DNA from: Pikeienuella litoralis
Lineage (GTDB): Bacteria > Pseudomonadota > Alphaproteobacteria > Rhodobacterales > Rhodobacteraceae
Direction of reading: 5' to 3'
Length of the DNA: 64,000 nt
Assembly: GCF_037646705.1 (NCBI RefSeq)
Contig: NZ_JBBHER010000002.1
Span: 186,001 to 250,000 of the forward strand
A program made the translations under genes and the position numbers. The notes below the pieces were generated by a model. The model had not been told where the DNA came from and ran no database searches. It worked only from the letters and a program-made list of their open reading frames with translations. Of this stretch, positions 9,324 to 18,363 are shown piece by piece; the first letter of the stretch is position 1, and every line of letters begins with the position of its first letter.

Positions 9324-10283
9324 ATGAGCCTGAGCGTAGCCATTCAGATGGATCCGATCGAAAAGGCCGATATCGACGCGGACAGCACGTTCCGGCTCGC
9401 CGAGGAGGCGCAAGCGCGCGGGCATTCGCTGTTCTACTATCACGTCGAGGATCTCGCCTATGACGAGGGGCGGGTGGCGGCCTATGGCTGGCCGATGACC
9501 GTGCGGCGCAAGAAGGGCGATCATTTCTCGCTTGGCGAGCGGGAGCTGCGCGATCTCGCGACGATGGATGTCGTGCTGCTCCGGCAGGATCCACCCTTCG
9601 ACATGAGCTACATCACCAACACGCATCTTCTTCAGAGGATCCATCCGAAGACGCTTGTGGTGAACGATCCGTTCTGGGTGCGGAATTATCCGGAAAAGCT
9701 CCTTGTGCTCGATTTCGCGGATCTCTCGCCGCCGACGATGATCGCGCGGAGCCTCGAACATATCCGCGCGTTCCGCCAACGCCACGGCGACATGATCCTG
9801 AAGCCTCTTTACGGCAATGGCGGCGTTGGCGTGTTCAAGCTGACCCAGAGCGACGGGAACCTGAACTCCCTGCATGAGATGTTCGCCGGCATGAACCGCG
9901 AGCCGCTGATCGCGCAGAAATACCTCCCCGCCGTCACCGAGGGAGACAAACGCGTGATTCTGGTGGACGGCGAGGCGGTGGGCGCGATCAACCGCGTGCC
10001 CGCGGCCGGCGAGACCCGCTCCAACATGCATGTGGGCGGCCGGCCGGAAAAGGTCGCGATGGACGACCGCGACCTTGAGATCTGCGCCCGGATCGGACCG
10101 CTCCTGCGCGAGCGCGGCCAGATTTTCGTGGGGATCGACGTGATCGGCGGGCTCCTGACCGAGATCAACGTCACCTCGCCGACCGGCATTCAGGAGCTTG
10201 AGCGCTTCGAGGGCGTGAACGCCGCCGGGCTGATCTGGGATGCGATCGAACGCCGGCGCGCCGCCGCGGCCCGATCTGGCTGA
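9324..10283 (+). CDS. gshB: Glutathione synthase
   Basis: ATP-grasp ligase joining gamma-glutamylcysteine and glycine to give glutathione in the cytosol. The 319-residue length is standard. Visible signatures are SVAIQMDPIEKADIDADSTF at the N-terminus, LRQDPPFDMSYITNTHLLQ, LKPLYGNGGVGVFK (ATP-grasp loop) and DVIGGLLTEINVTSPTGIQE near the C-terminus (metal and product site). GGAGGAGGACGAG precedes the ATG. It overlaps the next gene by one base (TGATG). Confidence 0.97.
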   Translation: MSLSVAIQMDPIEKADIDADSTFRLAEEAQARGHSLFYYHVEDLAYDEGRVAAYGWPMTVRRKKGDHFSLGERELRDLATMDVVLLRQDPPFDMSYITNTHLLQRIHPKTLVVNDPFWVRNYPEKLLVLDFADLSPPTMIARSLEHIRAFRQRHGDMILKPLYGNGGVGVFKLTQSDGNLNSLHEMFAGMNREPLIAQKYLPAVTEGDKRVILVDGEAVGAINRVPAAGETRSNMHVGGRPEKVAMDDRDLEICARIGPLLRERGQIFVGIDVIGGLLTEINVTSPTGIQELERFEGVNAAGLIWDAIERRRAAAARSG

Positions 10284-11200
10284 TGTCCTTTCGTCTCGCC
10301 GGCATATCGCTTTTCCTGCGGCTGGTGGAGAAACCGCGCCTTGCGCGGATGAAGAGCCCGATGGACGCGCGGGCCGCGTTCGAGAGGGCGGCGGCGCGGA
10401 TTTTCCGGACGCCGCCGGATGCGAACCTGTTCGCCGACCGCATCAGGGGGCCGGCGGGCGATATCCCGATCGAATGGGTGAGCAGAGGGCGGCCGGACCG
10501 GCGTTCGGTCGTGCTCTATCTTCATGGCGGCGCCTATATGATGGGCTCTCCGGCGACGCATCGCCATCTTGCGGCCCGGCTTGCGGGCCATTCCGAAGCG
10601 CGGGCGCTGGTTCCGGCTTATCGGCTGGCGCCGGAAACGCGGTGGCCGGGCGCGGTCGAGGATGCGCTCTCTTGCTATCGGGAGCTTCTGAACGCCGGTT
10701 ATGATGCGGGCCGCATCGCCTTCGCCGGAGACAGCGCCGGCGGCGGGCTGGCGTTTGCGACGTTGATCGCGGCGCGGGAGGCGGGGCTTCCGGACCCGGC
10801 CTGCATCGCCGCCTTCTCGCCATGGATCGATCTGACGCTCAGCCGGAAAAGTCTGCGCCGCAACGCCCGGTCAGACCCGATGCTGCCGGCGTCGAGAGTC
10901 GCGGAGGCGCGGGATCTCTACGTTTCCGCCGCTGACGCCGGGGCGGCCACGGCGTCGCCTCTACTGGCCGCCATTCCATCGCCGCCGCCGGTCCTGATCC
11001 AGGCCAGCCGGATCGAACTTCTGGAGGATGAGGCGGCGGAGATGGCCGAAAAACTGCGCGAGGCGGGCGGCGATGTCCGGCTCGAATGGTTTGCGAGGAC
11101 GCCCCATGCGATGCAGATATTCTGCGGTTTGATCCCGGAAGCCGACAAGGCGCTGGTCCGGGCGGGCGCGTTCATCCGCTCGAAGCTCGGCGACTCGTGA
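10283..11200 (+). CDS. Alpha/beta hydrolase, hormone-sensitive-lipase type
   Basis: Esterase of the bacterial HSL (family IV) group. The 305-residue protein has the oxyanion-hole motif LYLHGGAYMMGSP (about 73-85) and the nucleophile elbow AGDSAGGGLA (about 151-160, Ser154). The late acidic and histidine residues are probably in the LLEDEA and FARTPHAMQIF stretches. Substrate is not predictable. Its ATG overlaps the gshB stop, so it is cotranscribed and coupled, but a functional link to glutathione is only positional. Confidence 0.85.
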   Translation: MSFRLAGISLFLRLVEKPRLARMKSPMDARAAFERAAARIFRTPPDANLFADRIRGPAGDIPIEWVSRGRPDRRSVVLYLHGGAYMMGSPATHRHLAARLAGHSEARALVPAYRLAPETRWPGAVEDALSCYRELLNAGYDAGRIAFAGDSAGGGLAFATLIAAREAGLPDPACIAAFSPWIDLTLSRKSLRRNARSDPMLPASRVAEARDLYVSAADAGAATASPLLAAIPSPPPVLIQASRIELLEDEAAEMAEKLREAGGDVRLEWFARTPHAMQIFCGLIPEADKALVRAGAFIRSKLGDS

Positions 11201-11323
11201 GCCGCGGGAAGGCCGGCCGGAGGCGATTGCGCGCCGCGCCTTCGATCTGCGCCGTCGAGGGGAGGCCCTAGGAGCCGTGGTTCTGATTTCGTGTCTCCGA
11301 AGCCGGCGCCGGGGCGACGCTTC

Positions 11324-12718
11324 TCAGACGTTCAGCAGAAGATGCTCGCGCTCCCACGGGCTGATCACGCGCATGAACTCGGCGTGCTCGGCGCGCTTCA
11401 CCGCAGAATAGATGCGCACGAACTCCTCGCCAAGGACGCCGCGGAGCGCCGTGTTGTCTTCGAGATGGGCCACGCTCTCGAGCTGGCTTTCAGGCAGGTC
11501 GCGCTTCATCAGATAGGCGTCGCCGGTGGCCCGGGGGCGCGGCTCGGCCTTCTCCTCCATGCCGAGCCAGCCGCAGGCGAGAGCGGCGGCGATGGCGAGA
11601 TAGGGGTTGGCGTCGGAGCCGATGACCCGGTTCTCCACCCGCCGCGCCTCGGGGCCGGATCTCGGCATGCGGATGCCGACGGAACGGTTGTCCACCCCCC
11701 ATTCGAGATTGATCGGCGCGGACTGATAGGCGATGAGCCGGCGATAGGAGTTCACATAAGGCGCGGCGATCGCCATCGCGGCGGGGAAATGCCGCTGCTG
11801 GCCGCCGATGAAATGATAAAACGCGGGCGTGGGCGCGCCGGCCGCGTCCGAGAAGATGTTCCGCCCGCTGGCGATCTCGACCACCGACATGTGGACATGC
11901 ATGGCGCTGCCGGGCTGGTTCTCCATCGGCTTGGCCATGAAGGTGGCGTAGCAATCGCATTGCATCGCCGCTTCGCGGATCAGGCGCTTGAACAGAAAGA
12001 CCTGGTCGGCGAGGGCGATCGGGTCGCCATGGACGAGGTTGATCTCGAGCTGCGCGGCGCCGGATTCCTGGATGATCGTGTCGATCTCGAGCCCCTGCGC
12101 CTCGGCGTAGTCGTAGATATGCTCGATCACCCGCTCGTATTCATCGACGGCGGAGAGCGAGAACGCCTGGCTTCCGGTGGACTGCCGGCCGGAGCGGCCG
12201 ACGGGCGGCTCCAGCGGGTAATCCGGGTCGGTGTTCTTCTTGGTCAGGTAGAATTCGATCTCGGGCGCGACGACGGGGCGGAGCCCTTTCGCGGCGTAGA
12301 GCTCGACGACGCGGCGCAGCACCTGGCGCGGCGCGGCGCCGGCGAGGCGCCCCTCGCTGTCCGCGAGATCATGGATGATGACGAGGGAAGGGTCCCCGGC
12401 CCAGGGGACGGCCCGCGCGGTGGAGAAATCGGGGCGGAGCGTGAGGTCGCTGTCCGTCTCGAAATCATGGCGCGAGACATCGGCGTATTCGCCGTTGATG
12501 GTGGAGATCAGGATGGAGACCGGCAGGCGCACATCCCCGCCCTGCATGAATTTCGAGGCCGGCATGACCTTGCCGCGCGCGATCCCGGCGAGATCGGGGG
12601 TGACGCATTCGATCTCGTCGATCCCGTTGGCGCGGATCCAGCCCTTCAGCGAGTCGGCGTCGGGCGTGGCCAGCACGGGAGAGTGGCTGAGGCCGAGGAC
12701 GGGTTTGGTCAAGGACAT
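11324..12718 (-). CDS. Glutamine synthetase family protein (gamma-glutamylpolyamine synthetase-like)
   Basis: ATP-dependent ligase of the glutamine synthetase fold. The 464-residue protein has a beta-grasp N-domain and a catalytic domain with PEIEFYLTK, QESGAAQLEINLVHGDP (metal-binding Glu residues) and GSAMHVHMS. The extended N-terminus (GLSHSPVLATPDADSLKGWIRA) and the ESGAAQ variant point to PuuA-like gamma-glutamylation of amines rather than to GlnA. It is a single gene downstream of the FecR-domain gene on the same strand, with about 115 bases between. The substrate could also be another amine or an aromatic amino acid. Confidence 0.85.
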   Translation of the reverse strand: MSLTKPVLGLSHSPVLATPDADSLKGWIRANGIDEIECVTPDLAGIARGKVMPASKFMQGGDVRLPVSILISTINGEYADVSRHDFETDSDLTLRPDFSTARAVPWAGDPSLVIIHDLADSEGRLAGAAPRQVLRRVVELYAAKGLRPVVAPEIEFYLTKKNTDPDYPLEPPVGRSGRQSTGSQAFSLSAVDEYERVIEHIYDYAEAQGLEIDTIIQESGAAQLEINLVHGDPIALADQVFLFKRLIREAAMQCDCYATFMAKPMENQPGSAMHVHMSVVEIASGRNIFSDAAGAPTPAFYHFIGGQQRHFPAAMAIAAPYVNSYRRLIAYQSAPINLEWGVDNRSVGIRMPRSGPEARRVENRVIGSDANPYLAIAAALACGWLGMEEKAEPRPRATGDAYLMKRDLPESQLESVAHLEDNTALRGVLGEEFVRIYSAVKRAEHAEFMRVISPWEREHLLLNV

Positions 12719-12833
12719 GGGATGGCTCGCACGGAAAAGAACGGCAGCCTACGCCGCCGGCCTCCGGCTGAAAAGAGACATCGGCCCGGGCGGCGGGGCC
12801 GTGAGGCCCGCGGGCGCCCGCGCCAATGTCTTG

Positions 12834-15746
12834 TCAAGGATTCCCGACCTGGGTCGGGAGCCGGTCTCCGGCGTAGATTCCGGCGCCGATGATCGAATTG
12901 TCGTCCGTCCTGACTTCGAGCGAGCCCGCCGCCGCCCGCGCCGGGTCGCCGCCGGGGCCATTGAAAAAGTCGCCCTGCATGCTGAGCGTGCCGGCGCGCC
13001 CCATGATCTCGGCCTGCAGATTGGTGCCGGAAATGGCGGTTCCGTCTCCGGGGCCGACGTCGACGGCGACATTCGAGCCGAGAAGGTCGGTGAAGGTGGC
13101 GGCGCCGACCAGTTGGCCGAAGTCGAACTGCAAGTTGAAGTCGGCGCCGTCGATCACGTTCGAGCCGTCGACGATCGCGGAGACGACGGCGAAACCGTCA
13201 TAGCTGGCGACGCCGCTGGTCGGGATGCCCGAGGTGATGTCGCCGGCGACGAAGGCGCCGAGATGGAAGCGCTGGTCGTTGGTGATCGGGCTGCACGCGT
13301 TCTGGCAGGCGATGAGCGCGCTTTCGGGGTCGGCGGTCGCCTCGCCCGCCCACCAGCCCCAGGTGAGGTATTCCGAACGCGGCGTGACGCCGGCCGGGAA
13401 GATCCCGCCATCGCCCACGAGCGCGGCGGACGCCAGCGCCCCGCGGAACACGTTCGGATCGCCGCCGACGGACGTCTGGAAATTCGCGCTGCTCTGCCCG
13501 TTGGTCGCGTCCCGCGCGGCGAACCGCCGGTCGTCGATCATCAGGCTCTTGTCGTCCTCGCCGCCGAACTGGACGAAAAGATCGAAGATCTGCGGAGATC
13601 CCTCAGACCCTGCGTTGTCGAAGAAGTTGTCGAGACTGAGATCCGCGGTGACGGAGTTGGTCGCCGGGTTGAAGTTTATCAGGGCGCCAAAGGAGCCGCC
13701 GCTATACCCGGCATATTCCACACCGGTCCCGAGATCGAGCCCGGTGGTCGCGGCGTAGCCGGTCAAGTTCGAAGCGGGCAGCGTCATGCGGTCCGCGATT
13801 GTGAGACTGTCGACCGCGTTGCGCGAGGCGACGCTGTGGTTGGTGAACGAGACGGTCGATCCATCCGTGTTGATCAAGAGGCTCGGGTCGCCGGTGTTGT
13901 CGCCGAAATTGGAGCTGTTCGAAAGCGCGAAATGCTGCGCGTCGGGGCCAAAGGCGGAGCCGCCGTCGCCGTCCTCGACGGTCGTGATCGGGGTGATGAG
14001 GCGGACGGGGCCGCCATCGACGTAGACCGAGCCTTCGTAAGCGCCGCTGAACGCCGGCGTTCCCTTCCCGGCCGCGCCGACATTGGCGGTGAACACGCCG
14101 AAAGCGGAGCTTTGGCCGTTGCCGGTGTCGCGGACCTGCAGGAAGGCCGCCCCGGCCTTCGCGGCGCCGCCGGTCGCCGCGCCGCCGGAGTTGCCGACAA
14201 GGGTGAGATCGCTGAACCCGTCGCTCGTGAACAGGCCGCCCAGGGCGGGAAAGAACGCGGCCTCGCCGGTGAGCAGGTCCGGGGAGATGGTGTAGGCGCG
14301 CGTCATGACGTCGTCTCCGGCGGCGTCGAGCAACGGGCCGCTGATCGCGCCGCTGAGAAACGCTCCGGCGCCGCCGCCCATCGTATCGTAGGTGGCGTAG
14401 GTGAACTCGCCCTCGGGGTCGAAGAACCCGCGCCCGGCGATGGCGCCGCGCGGCGAGGCGCCCTCATCGAAACCAAAATCGAAGAAACCAGGCGCGGTCG
14501 GGATCACGAAAGTCTCGCCATTGGCGGTCACTCCGACGCGCGATCCGGAGAAGACCTCCGTGAAGACGAACGTCTCATCGTCGACGGACGCCCCGCCCGT
14601 CACGCCGGGAAGCAGCGTGAGCGGGTTCACCGGCGGCGTGACTGGCGGGGTGACCGGTGGGGTCACCGGCGGCGTGACGGGCGGCGTCACCGGCGGCGTG
14701 ACGGGCGGGGTCACCGGTGGCGTGACGGGCGGGGTCACCGGCGGTGTGACGGGTGGGGTCACTGGCGGCGTGACGGGTGGGGTCACCGGCGGGTTAACTG
14801 GCGGCGTGACCGGCGGATTGACGGGCGGATTCACCGGCGGGGTGACGGGCGGGGTCACTGGCGGCGTGACCGGAGGGGTCGTCGTCTGATCGTCCTGCAG
14901 GTCGGCGGTCGCGTCGTCGTCGATCGGCGTCGTCACCGATACGTCGGTCCGCTCCGTGGTCCGGTCGGACTCGCCGAAGTTGCTCTCGCTCTCGCCCGAG
15001 GTCGAGACCGGCTCGTCGCTGGAGGCGCCTTTCGCCTCCGAGTTGACGCCGGGCAGGTTGCTGGCGATGACGTCGGGATCTTCGGGACGGACGCGTTGCC
15101 CGGCCTCGCCGCGCCCGATCAGCGCGAGCGTCGTCTCCCGGATCAGAAGCCGGTCCGCCACCCCGAGATAGGTGATGACGCCGCCGACCGAGACTTCGGC
15201 GACGCCGTTCGAGCGGGAGATGACGATCTCCTCGCCGTTGACCGTGGTCACCCGGGTGTATTCGCCGGCGATGTGCATCACCCGGGTCGCGCCGTCGGCG
15301 CCGACGATGATGATCGACATGCCGCCGCGGATGCCGATCGTCGCCGTGGGCGTCCGCACCACGGCGTCGGTGGTCTTGGAGATCTTGCCGCCGATGAAAC
15401 GGAGGACGCCCCGGGTCATGGCGACGCCGAACTCGCCGGTCTGGGAGGCGGGATCGTAGACGTAGCGGTCGAGAACCAGGTTGCTGTTCGGCGCGACGGT
15501 GAGCGACGACTGGTCGAGAAACAGGAACTGCCCCGAGCCGATCCTCGAACTTTCGATCCGCTCATCGAGCACGAGGTCGTCGCCGAGGGTGAGCGGCGTC
15601 GGCGTGGCCGCCGGCGGCGTGCCTTCGACATCGCTGTTGACCGCCGCAACCGCGCCGACGGTGTTCGCCGCTGCGCCGGAGGCGTGCGCCGCCAGGAACG
15701 CCGTGAGCGCCGCGGCGGTGAAATTCAGGGTCTTCGCCGTGGTCAT
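12834..15746 (-). CDS. FecR-domain secreted protein with TPPV-repeat linker, candidate Slam cargo
   Basis: Predicted exported protein of 970 residues. I choose the ATG at 15746 because GGGAGG precedes it and a Sec-type signal peptide follows (TLNFTAAALTAFLAAHASGA). Residues about 30-215 form a FecR-type domain (LVLDERIESSRIGSGQFLFL, VAMTRGVLRFIGGKI, VRTPTATIGIRGG). An acidic stretch and about 21 TPPV/NPPV units make a stiff linker. The C-terminal 550 residues are Gly/Asp/Ser-rich and beta-strand-like and end in a TbpB-handle-like pattern (GTLSMQGDFFNGPGGDPARA, then SIIGAGIYAGDR). Immediately upstream is a Slam-like outer-membrane protein, 53 bases away. I infer surface exposure or release; the ligand is unknown. 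The FecR domain suggests sugar or matrix binding rather than FecI signalling, since no sigma factor is nearby. Confidence 0.7.
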   Translation of the reverse strand: MTTAKTLNFTAAALTAFLAAHASGAAANTVGAVAAVNSDVEGTPPAATPTPLTLGDDLVLDERIESSRIGSGQFLFLDQSSLTVAPNSNLVLDRYVYDPASQTGEFGVAMTRGVLRFIGGKISKTTDAVVRTPTATIGIRGGMSIIIVGADGATRVMHIAGEYTRVTTVNGEEIVISRSNGVAEVSVGGVITYLGVADRLLIRETTLALIGRGEAGQRVRPEDPDVIASNLPGVNSEAKGASSDEPVSTSGESESNFGESDRTTERTDVSVTTPIDDDATADLQDDQTTTPPVTPPVTPPVTPPVNPPVNPPVTPPVNPPVTPPVTPPVTPPVTPPVTPPVTPPVTPPVTPPVTPPVTPPVTPPVTPPVTPPVNPLTLLPGVTGGASVDDETFVFTEVFSGSRVGVTANGETFVIPTAPGFFDFGFDEGASPRGAIAGRGFFDPEGEFTYATYDTMGGGAGAFLSGAISGPLLDAAGDDVMTRAYTISPDLLTGEAAFFPALGGLFTSDGFSDLTLVGNSGGAATGGAAKAGAAFLQVRDTGNGQSSAFGVFTANVGAAGKGTPAFSGAYEGSVYVDGGPVRLITPITTVEDGDGGSAFGPDAQHFALSNSSNFGDNTGDPSLLINTDGSTVSFTNHSVASRNAVDSLTIADRMTLPASNLTGYAATTGLDLGTGVEYAGYSGGSFGALINFNPATNSVTADLSLDNFFDNAGSEGSPQIFDLFVQFGGEDDKSLMIDDRRFAARDATNGQSSANFQTSVGGDPNVFRGALASAALVGDGGIFPAGVTPRSEYLTWGWWAGEATADPESALIACQNACSPITNDQRFHLGAFVAGDITSGIPTSGVASYDGFAVVSAIVDGSNVIDGADFNLQFDFGQLVGAATFTDLLGSNVAVDVGPGDGTAISGTNLQAEIMGRAGTLSMQGDFFNGPGGDPARAAAGSLEVRTDDNSIIGAGIYAGDRLPTQVGNP
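14626..14880 (-). repeat. 12-bp tandem repeat encoding (T/N)PPV
   Basis: About 21 direct copies of a 12-base unit (plus-strand form GTGACNGGNGGN) lie in frame inside the FecR-domain gene. Third codon positions vary between copies while the amino-acid unit stays TPPV or NPPV, so the array is old enough for synonymous drift and is kept under selection at protein level. Because the unit is a multiple of three, slippage changes linker length without a frameshift. Confidence 0.92.
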
Positions 15747-15799
15747 GGCCCGCCCTCCCTTGTCGTTTCGCGCCGTTGTTCCGCGCCGTTGGGGGCGCG

Positions 15800-17119
15800 T
15801 CAAAAAGTGAGGCCCACGGAAAGGGCCGCGCCGAAATTCTCGATGTCGAAATTCGGCAGATTGCTGTCTCGGTAGAGATAATCGGCTTCCGCCTGGATGA
15901 ACCAGCCGCCGCTTATATGGAAGACATGGCTGACGCCCGCCCTCAGGTCGATATCCTTCCGCTTCCGCGTCGGATCGACCACCGGATCGGGGTCCTCATA
16001 CCAGCGCCAGGTGGCGCCGGCGAAACCGGAGACGCTCCAGAGCCGGTCGGTGAGGGAGAGGCCGCTGTCATAGCGATGAATGGCGGCGAGCCGGATGCCG
16101 GTCTCGTAATTGGTGTTGTAATCCTCGCGCGCCTGATCGGTGTCGAAAAAAACCAACGCGGAGAGCGTGTTCGCTTCATCGGGGGAATAGGACGCGCCGA
16201 ACGCGGCGCGGTGGTTGTGCCCGTCATAATCGTCGCGATCGTCATATTCGCGCCATTTCGATTCGATGGCCGCGAAGACGTTCACCCGGTCGTTCAGGGT
16301 GTCGCTGTATTCGGCGCCGAGCCCGGCGCCGTAATAGAGCAGCTCGTTGCCGGAGCGCACGAGCTCCGCCGAGAGGAATGGCCGCAGCTTCGGGCCGAAC
16401 CGCTTCTCATCCAGCGAGAGCCGGGGCCCGGTGGCGAGCGCCACGCTGTCGATGTCGCCGCGGGTCTCCTCCAGGTAGTGAAGGGAGAAGGCCGAAAGAT
16501 CGGTCAGCCAGACATCGTCGTTCGGGCGGCCGAGATCGATGAAATGGCGCCCCTGCAGGGTGCTGCGAAAGCCGAGATCGTCGGCCTCGACGAAATCCTG
16601 ATCGAGCAGCGCCGGATTGCCGAGAACGAGGACGCTGGGGTCGGGCGGGCCGAGATTGGCGTTTGAGGAGTAACTGGCGCCGAAGGTGGCGACGGCCGAG
16701 AAGCCGCTGGTCTGCGTCCGCCTGTCGATCTGGGAGAGAAAGACGTCGATCCGCCGGGCGACTTCGGGGGGCGGGTCGTCGTTGGCGAGCACGTCTTCGA
16801 AATAATAGCGGGCGTTCTCATAGGCGCCGAGCCGGAAATAGGCGGCGCCGAGTTCGACCTTGGCGCGCGCGAGGCCCGGATTGAAAATCAGCATCCGCTC
16901 CAGCGTGGTGATCGCGGCCTCGAAATCCCGAAGCTCCACCGAGACGAGCGCGTGCTGGAACATGATGTCGAGATCGTCGGGCGCGCGCAGCATGGCGTCA
17001 TAGAGCGCCTCTTGCCGCGCGCGCATGTCCGCCGCCGCCACGGCGTCCTGCGCTTCGGCGACGCCGAGAGACGCGAATCCGGCGAGCGCCGCGGCCGCGC
17101 ACAGTTTCCGAGCAATCAT
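15800..17119 (-). CDS. Slam-like outer-membrane protein (TPR domain plus DUF560-type barrel)
   Basis: Candidate surface-assembly modulator that moves a partner protein across the outer membrane. The 439-residue protein has a signal peptide (MIARKLCAAAALAGFASLGVAEA), two to three TPR units (about residues 35-130, e.g. ARAKVELGAAYFRLGAYENARYYFEDVL), then a C-terminal part of alternating amphipathic strands of about 300 residues ending in the barrel signature AALSVGLTF. This order and size match Slam proteins. GAGGGGG precedes the ATG. The downstream gene encodes a beta-rich FecR-domain protein that would be its cargo. A generic TPR-porin is the alternative reading. Confidence 0.72.
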   Translation of the reverse strand: MIARKLCAAAALAGFASLGVAEAQDAVAAADMRARQEALYDAMLRAPDDLDIMFQHALVSVELRDFEAAITTLERMLIFNPGLARAKVELGAAYFRLGAYENARYYFEDVLANDDPPPEVARRIDVFLSQIDRRTQTSGFSAVATFGASYSSNANLGPPDPSVLVLGNPALLDQDFVEADDLGFRSTLQGRHFIDLGRPNDDVWLTDLSAFSLHYLEETRGDIDSVALATGPRLSLDEKRFGPKLRPFLSAELVRSGNELLYYGAGLGAEYSDTLNDRVNVFAAIESKWREYDDRDDYDGHNHRAAFGASYSPDEANTLSALVFFDTDQAREDYNTNYETGIRLAAIHRYDSGLSLTDRLWSVSGFAGATWRWYEDPDPVVDPTRKRKDIDLRAGVSHVFHISGGWFIQAEADYLYRDSNLPNFDIENFGAALSVGLTF

Positions 17120-17463
17120 CCGACCCCCTCTTTTCGTCTCCTCCGTGCGGATCCCCCCCGCGCTCGGCTCAGGGTAGAGGTGTCTATCATAAGGTCGTGT
17201 GATTCAAAAATGAAAATTGACGTCAAATAATTGGCGACCTATTCGGGAGGCTGATCGCCGACGCCGCCAAATGCGGGTCGAGTCGGTCAAGATGATCGAC
17301 ATCGCCAACTCCAGATCGACGCCCGGCCGAGCTTTGCGCGTCTGGGCGAGACGAGAGCGCTTCGAGCGCGGGTTTGCCCGCCTGACATCGCTTCGCCGCC
17401 GTTGGACCTCCATCAAGGGCGTCAGAGCCGTCCGGGACTTTCAATCCCCTTCGGCTCAGGCGC
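17120..17463. promoter_or_regulatory. Intergenic region with likely promoter of the Slam/FecR pair
   Basis: This 344-base stretch has no convincing gene. Its left third is AT-rich compared with its surroundings. On the minus strand a TATGAT hexamer (17186-17191) lies about 70 bases before the Slam-like start and could be a -10 element; the -35 candidate (TTTTCA, spacing 19) is poor. The right part lies downstream of the ABC permease gene and shows nothing I can name. Confidence 0.3.
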
Positions 17464-18363
17464 TCAGGTCGCAGCCGACCGGCGGTGCGGGTCGACAAGA
17501 TCGCGCAGCACGTCGCCAAGCAGGTTGAAGGCCAGGACGGTCACGAAAATCGCGAGGCCCGGGAAGGTCGCGACCCACCATGCGGTCGCCAGGTATTGTC
17601 GCCCGAACGCGATATCCCAGCCCCATGACAATGTGGTCCCGGTGATGCCGAAGAAGGCGAGGCCGCTCTCCAGTATCACCATGTAGCCGATCTGCATGCT
17701 GGCCGTGATGACGACCGGGGCGAGAAGGTTCGGCAAGACGTGCCGCCACATGATCGCCAACGGACGGGTGCCGCAGCTTCGCGCCGCCAGCACGAACTGC
17801 TCTTCGCGGATGCGCAGGGCGTTGCCGCGCACGATCCGCGCGTGCCAGATCCAGCCGGTGAAGCCCATCACCGCGATGATGTTGCCGATCTTCGGCCCCA
17901 GGATCGCCACCACGAGAAGCGCCATCAAAATGATGGGGATGGACAGGAGCACGTCGACGAAGCGCATGATCACCGTATCCCACACCCCGCTGAAGAAGCC
18001 CGCGACAAGCCCGAGCGTGACGCCGATGACGACGGCGATCGCGACGCCGGCCACCGCGGTGCCGAGCGAGACGCGGGCCCCGTAGATGATCCGGCTCAGC
18101 ACGTCGCGGCCGTGGGTGTCGGTTCCGAGCACATAGGTCCAGGAGCCGCCCTCGAGAAACGCTGGCGGCTTGTTGCGGTGGACGAGCGCGAAGCCGTTGG
18201 GGTCATGTGGCGCGATCCATGGCCCGAAGAGGACCGTCACGATCAGGATGGCCACCACGGCGAGCGCGAATTGCGCCATGAAGTTGCCGCGCAGTTCACG
18301 AGCCAGCGCCGCGAACGGGCCGCGCCGCCGTCCAGCGGAGGCGGGAAGGGAGGCGTCGGTCAT
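17464..18363 (-). CDS. ABC transporter permease, DppC/OppC type
   Basis: Inner-membrane permease of a peptide/nickel-type ABC importer. The 299-residue protein has an N-terminal cytosolic segment, a first helix (FALAVVAILIVTVLFGPWIA), the OppC N-domain motif HDPNGF, LGTDTHGRDVLSRIIYGARVSL, and an EAA-like loop (AARSCGTRPLAIMWRHVLPNL). It is the last gene of the operon running oppD, oppF, DUF1028, binding protein, oppB, oppC and overlaps the preceding permease gene by 4 bases. Confidence 0.92.
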   Translation of the reverse strand: MTDASLPASAGRRRGPFAALARELRGNFMAQFALAVVAILIVTVLFGPWIAPHDPNGFALVHRNKPPAFLEGGSWTYVLGTDTHGRDVLSRIIYGARVSLGTAVAGVAIAVVIGVTLGLVAGFFSGVWDTVIMRFVDVLLSIPIILMALLVVAILGPKIGNIIAVMGFTGWIWHARIVRGNALRIREEQFVLAARSCGTRPLAIMWRHVLPNLLAPVVITASMQIGYMVILESGLAFFGITGTTLSWGWDIAFGRQYLATAWWVATFPGLAIFVTVLAFNLLGDVLRDLVDPHRRSAAT

